Shown: piece after piece, positions 14,519-14,913 of the stretch
Layout: every line of letters starts with the position of its first letter
Position numbering within the stretch: the first letter of the stretch is position 1
From: Methanomicrobiales archaeon
GTDB taxonomy: Archaea; Halobacteriota; Methanomicrobia; Methanomicrobiales; Methanoculleaceae
Direction of reading: 5' to 3'
DNA length: 14,913 bases
Assembly (NCBI GenBank): GCA_019136335.1
Contig: JAGVUK010000062.1
Coordinates: 1 to 14,913 of the forward strand
Notes under the pieces: model-generated
Told to the model about the DNA's origin: nothing
Database searches by the model: none
What the model saw: only the letters and a program-made list of their open reading frames with translations
Program-made: the position numbers and the translations under genes

Positions 14519-14660
14519 CTTCTCCGGCACCCCCCACCCCGCCCGCGCTGCGCGCTCCTCCCCCGCCCCCACCCAGGGGCGAGGGCAGTCAGGGCGATAC
14601 CCGGTGGGAAGCCGCGCCAGGGGGTGGTGCTGACGCCAGTTTCACGGGAGAAGGGGGAGA
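14519..14660 (+). repeat. Dispersed structured repeat, copy B (partial)
   Basis: Right half of the unit seen in copies A and C: TTCTCCGGCA, CCACCCCGCCCG, CTCCTCCCCC, GAGGGCAGT, GGCGATACCCGGTGGGAAGCC, GCCAGGG, GTGCTGACG and a CAGTTTC end. The hairpin equivalent to the third one in copy A is CGCCCC (14564-14569) with GGGGCG (14576-14581). It is in direct orientation and runs straight into copy C, with a period of about 260 bp. Confidence 0.75.
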
Positions 14661-14913
14661 GAGCCAGAACCCGGTTCCTCCCCCGGATCTCCCCGTGCAG
14701 TGGACCGTGGTGGATATCGCCACGGGGGGAGGGGACCGGGGAGGGGGCTCGTCCCCTCCCCGGGCAAAATGATACCCGAAAGTTCCTCTCCGGCAACCCC
14801 CACCCCGCCCGGCCTTCGGTCTCCTCCCCCACCCGGGGGGCGGGGGCAGTGCGTGGCGATATCCGGTGGGAAGCCGTGCCAGGGAGCAGTGCTGACGTCG
14901 GTTTCCCGGAAGA
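14661..14913 (+). repeat. Dispersed structured repeat, copy C
   Basis: Near-full unit with the landmarks of copy A in the same order, including GGACCGTGGTGG and the 19-nt exact match GGGGCAGTGCGTGGCGATA. Its hairpins are CCGTGG/CCACGG (14705-14710 with 14720-14725), CCGGGGAGGGG/CCCCTCCCCGG (14736-14746 with 14753-14763, 11 perfect pairs) and CCCCC/GGGGG (14826-14830 with 14835-14839). The window ends inside or at the end of the unit. Frames through it are Pro/Gly/Arg-rich and not credible as protein. Confidence 0.8.

Noticed and set aside
14377..14832. Open frames of 130-150 codons on both strands in the terminal repeats
   Set aside because: They translate the GC-rich repeat into low-complexity Pro/Gly/Arg peptides and shift between copies, so they are not conserved as protein.
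14437..14913. Possible CRISPR array from the repeated GC-rich blocks
   Set aside because: The unit is about 260 bp, copies diverge in sequence, and there are no short identical repeats with uniform spacers or cas genes.

Overview
The window is euryarchaeal DNA, most likely from a methanogen of the order Methanomicrobiales (Methanoculleus-like). The evidence is a Hef helicase-nuclease, an archaeal-type glycyl-tRNA synthetase, a UPF0147 protein and a ZNRD2/SSSCA1-type zinc protein. Most genes also have an archaeal TATA box about 25-35 nt upstream, strong GGAGGTGA-type ribosome sites where a leader exists, and GC-rich third codon positions. The genus is an inference from gene content and the style of the repeats; no database search was run.

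Layout. 1-4497: promoter and a gyrB-gyrA operon (+) encoding a bacterial-type DNA gyrase; gyrA starts at a TTG inside the end of gyrB. 4498-5163: no intact gene, but a likely gene remnant and an inverted repeat. 5164-5379: small unknown gene (-). 5540-5790: one copy of a GC-rich structured repeat. 5841-6254: YjbQ-family protein (+). 6397-6660 (-) and 6727-7128 (+): UPF0147 and ZNRD2-like genes, divergent from a 66-bp gap with a single symmetric TATA box. 7119-11101 (-): glyS and hef, joined by a 4-nt ATGA overlap; the 3' end of hef overlaps the ZNRD2-like gene tail to tail. 11412-12020 (+): helix-turn-helix protein resembling haloarchaeal 'conditioned medium-induced protein 4'. 12084-12758 (+): UPF0173 metal-dependent hydrolase, probably leaderless. 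12759-13153: non-coding, with a candidate structured RNA on the minus strand. 13154-14119 (-): tandem-rhodanese sulfurtransferase. 14120-14913: rhodanese promoter, a truncated membrane-protein-like fragment, and two to three copies of the repeat seen at 5540-5790.

Function. The window is mostly housekeeping: DNA topology (gyrase), fork repair (Hef), translation (GlyRS), and small conserved archaeal proteins. I see no phage, transposase, CRISPR array, tRNA, rRNA or defence island. The items most worth a second look are non-coding: the three-hairpin dispersed repeat, the candidate minus-strand RNA at about 12885-13061, and the operator-like palindrome before the UPF0173 gene. The long open frames antisense to gyrA, hef and glyS are side effects of high GC3 and are not annotated.
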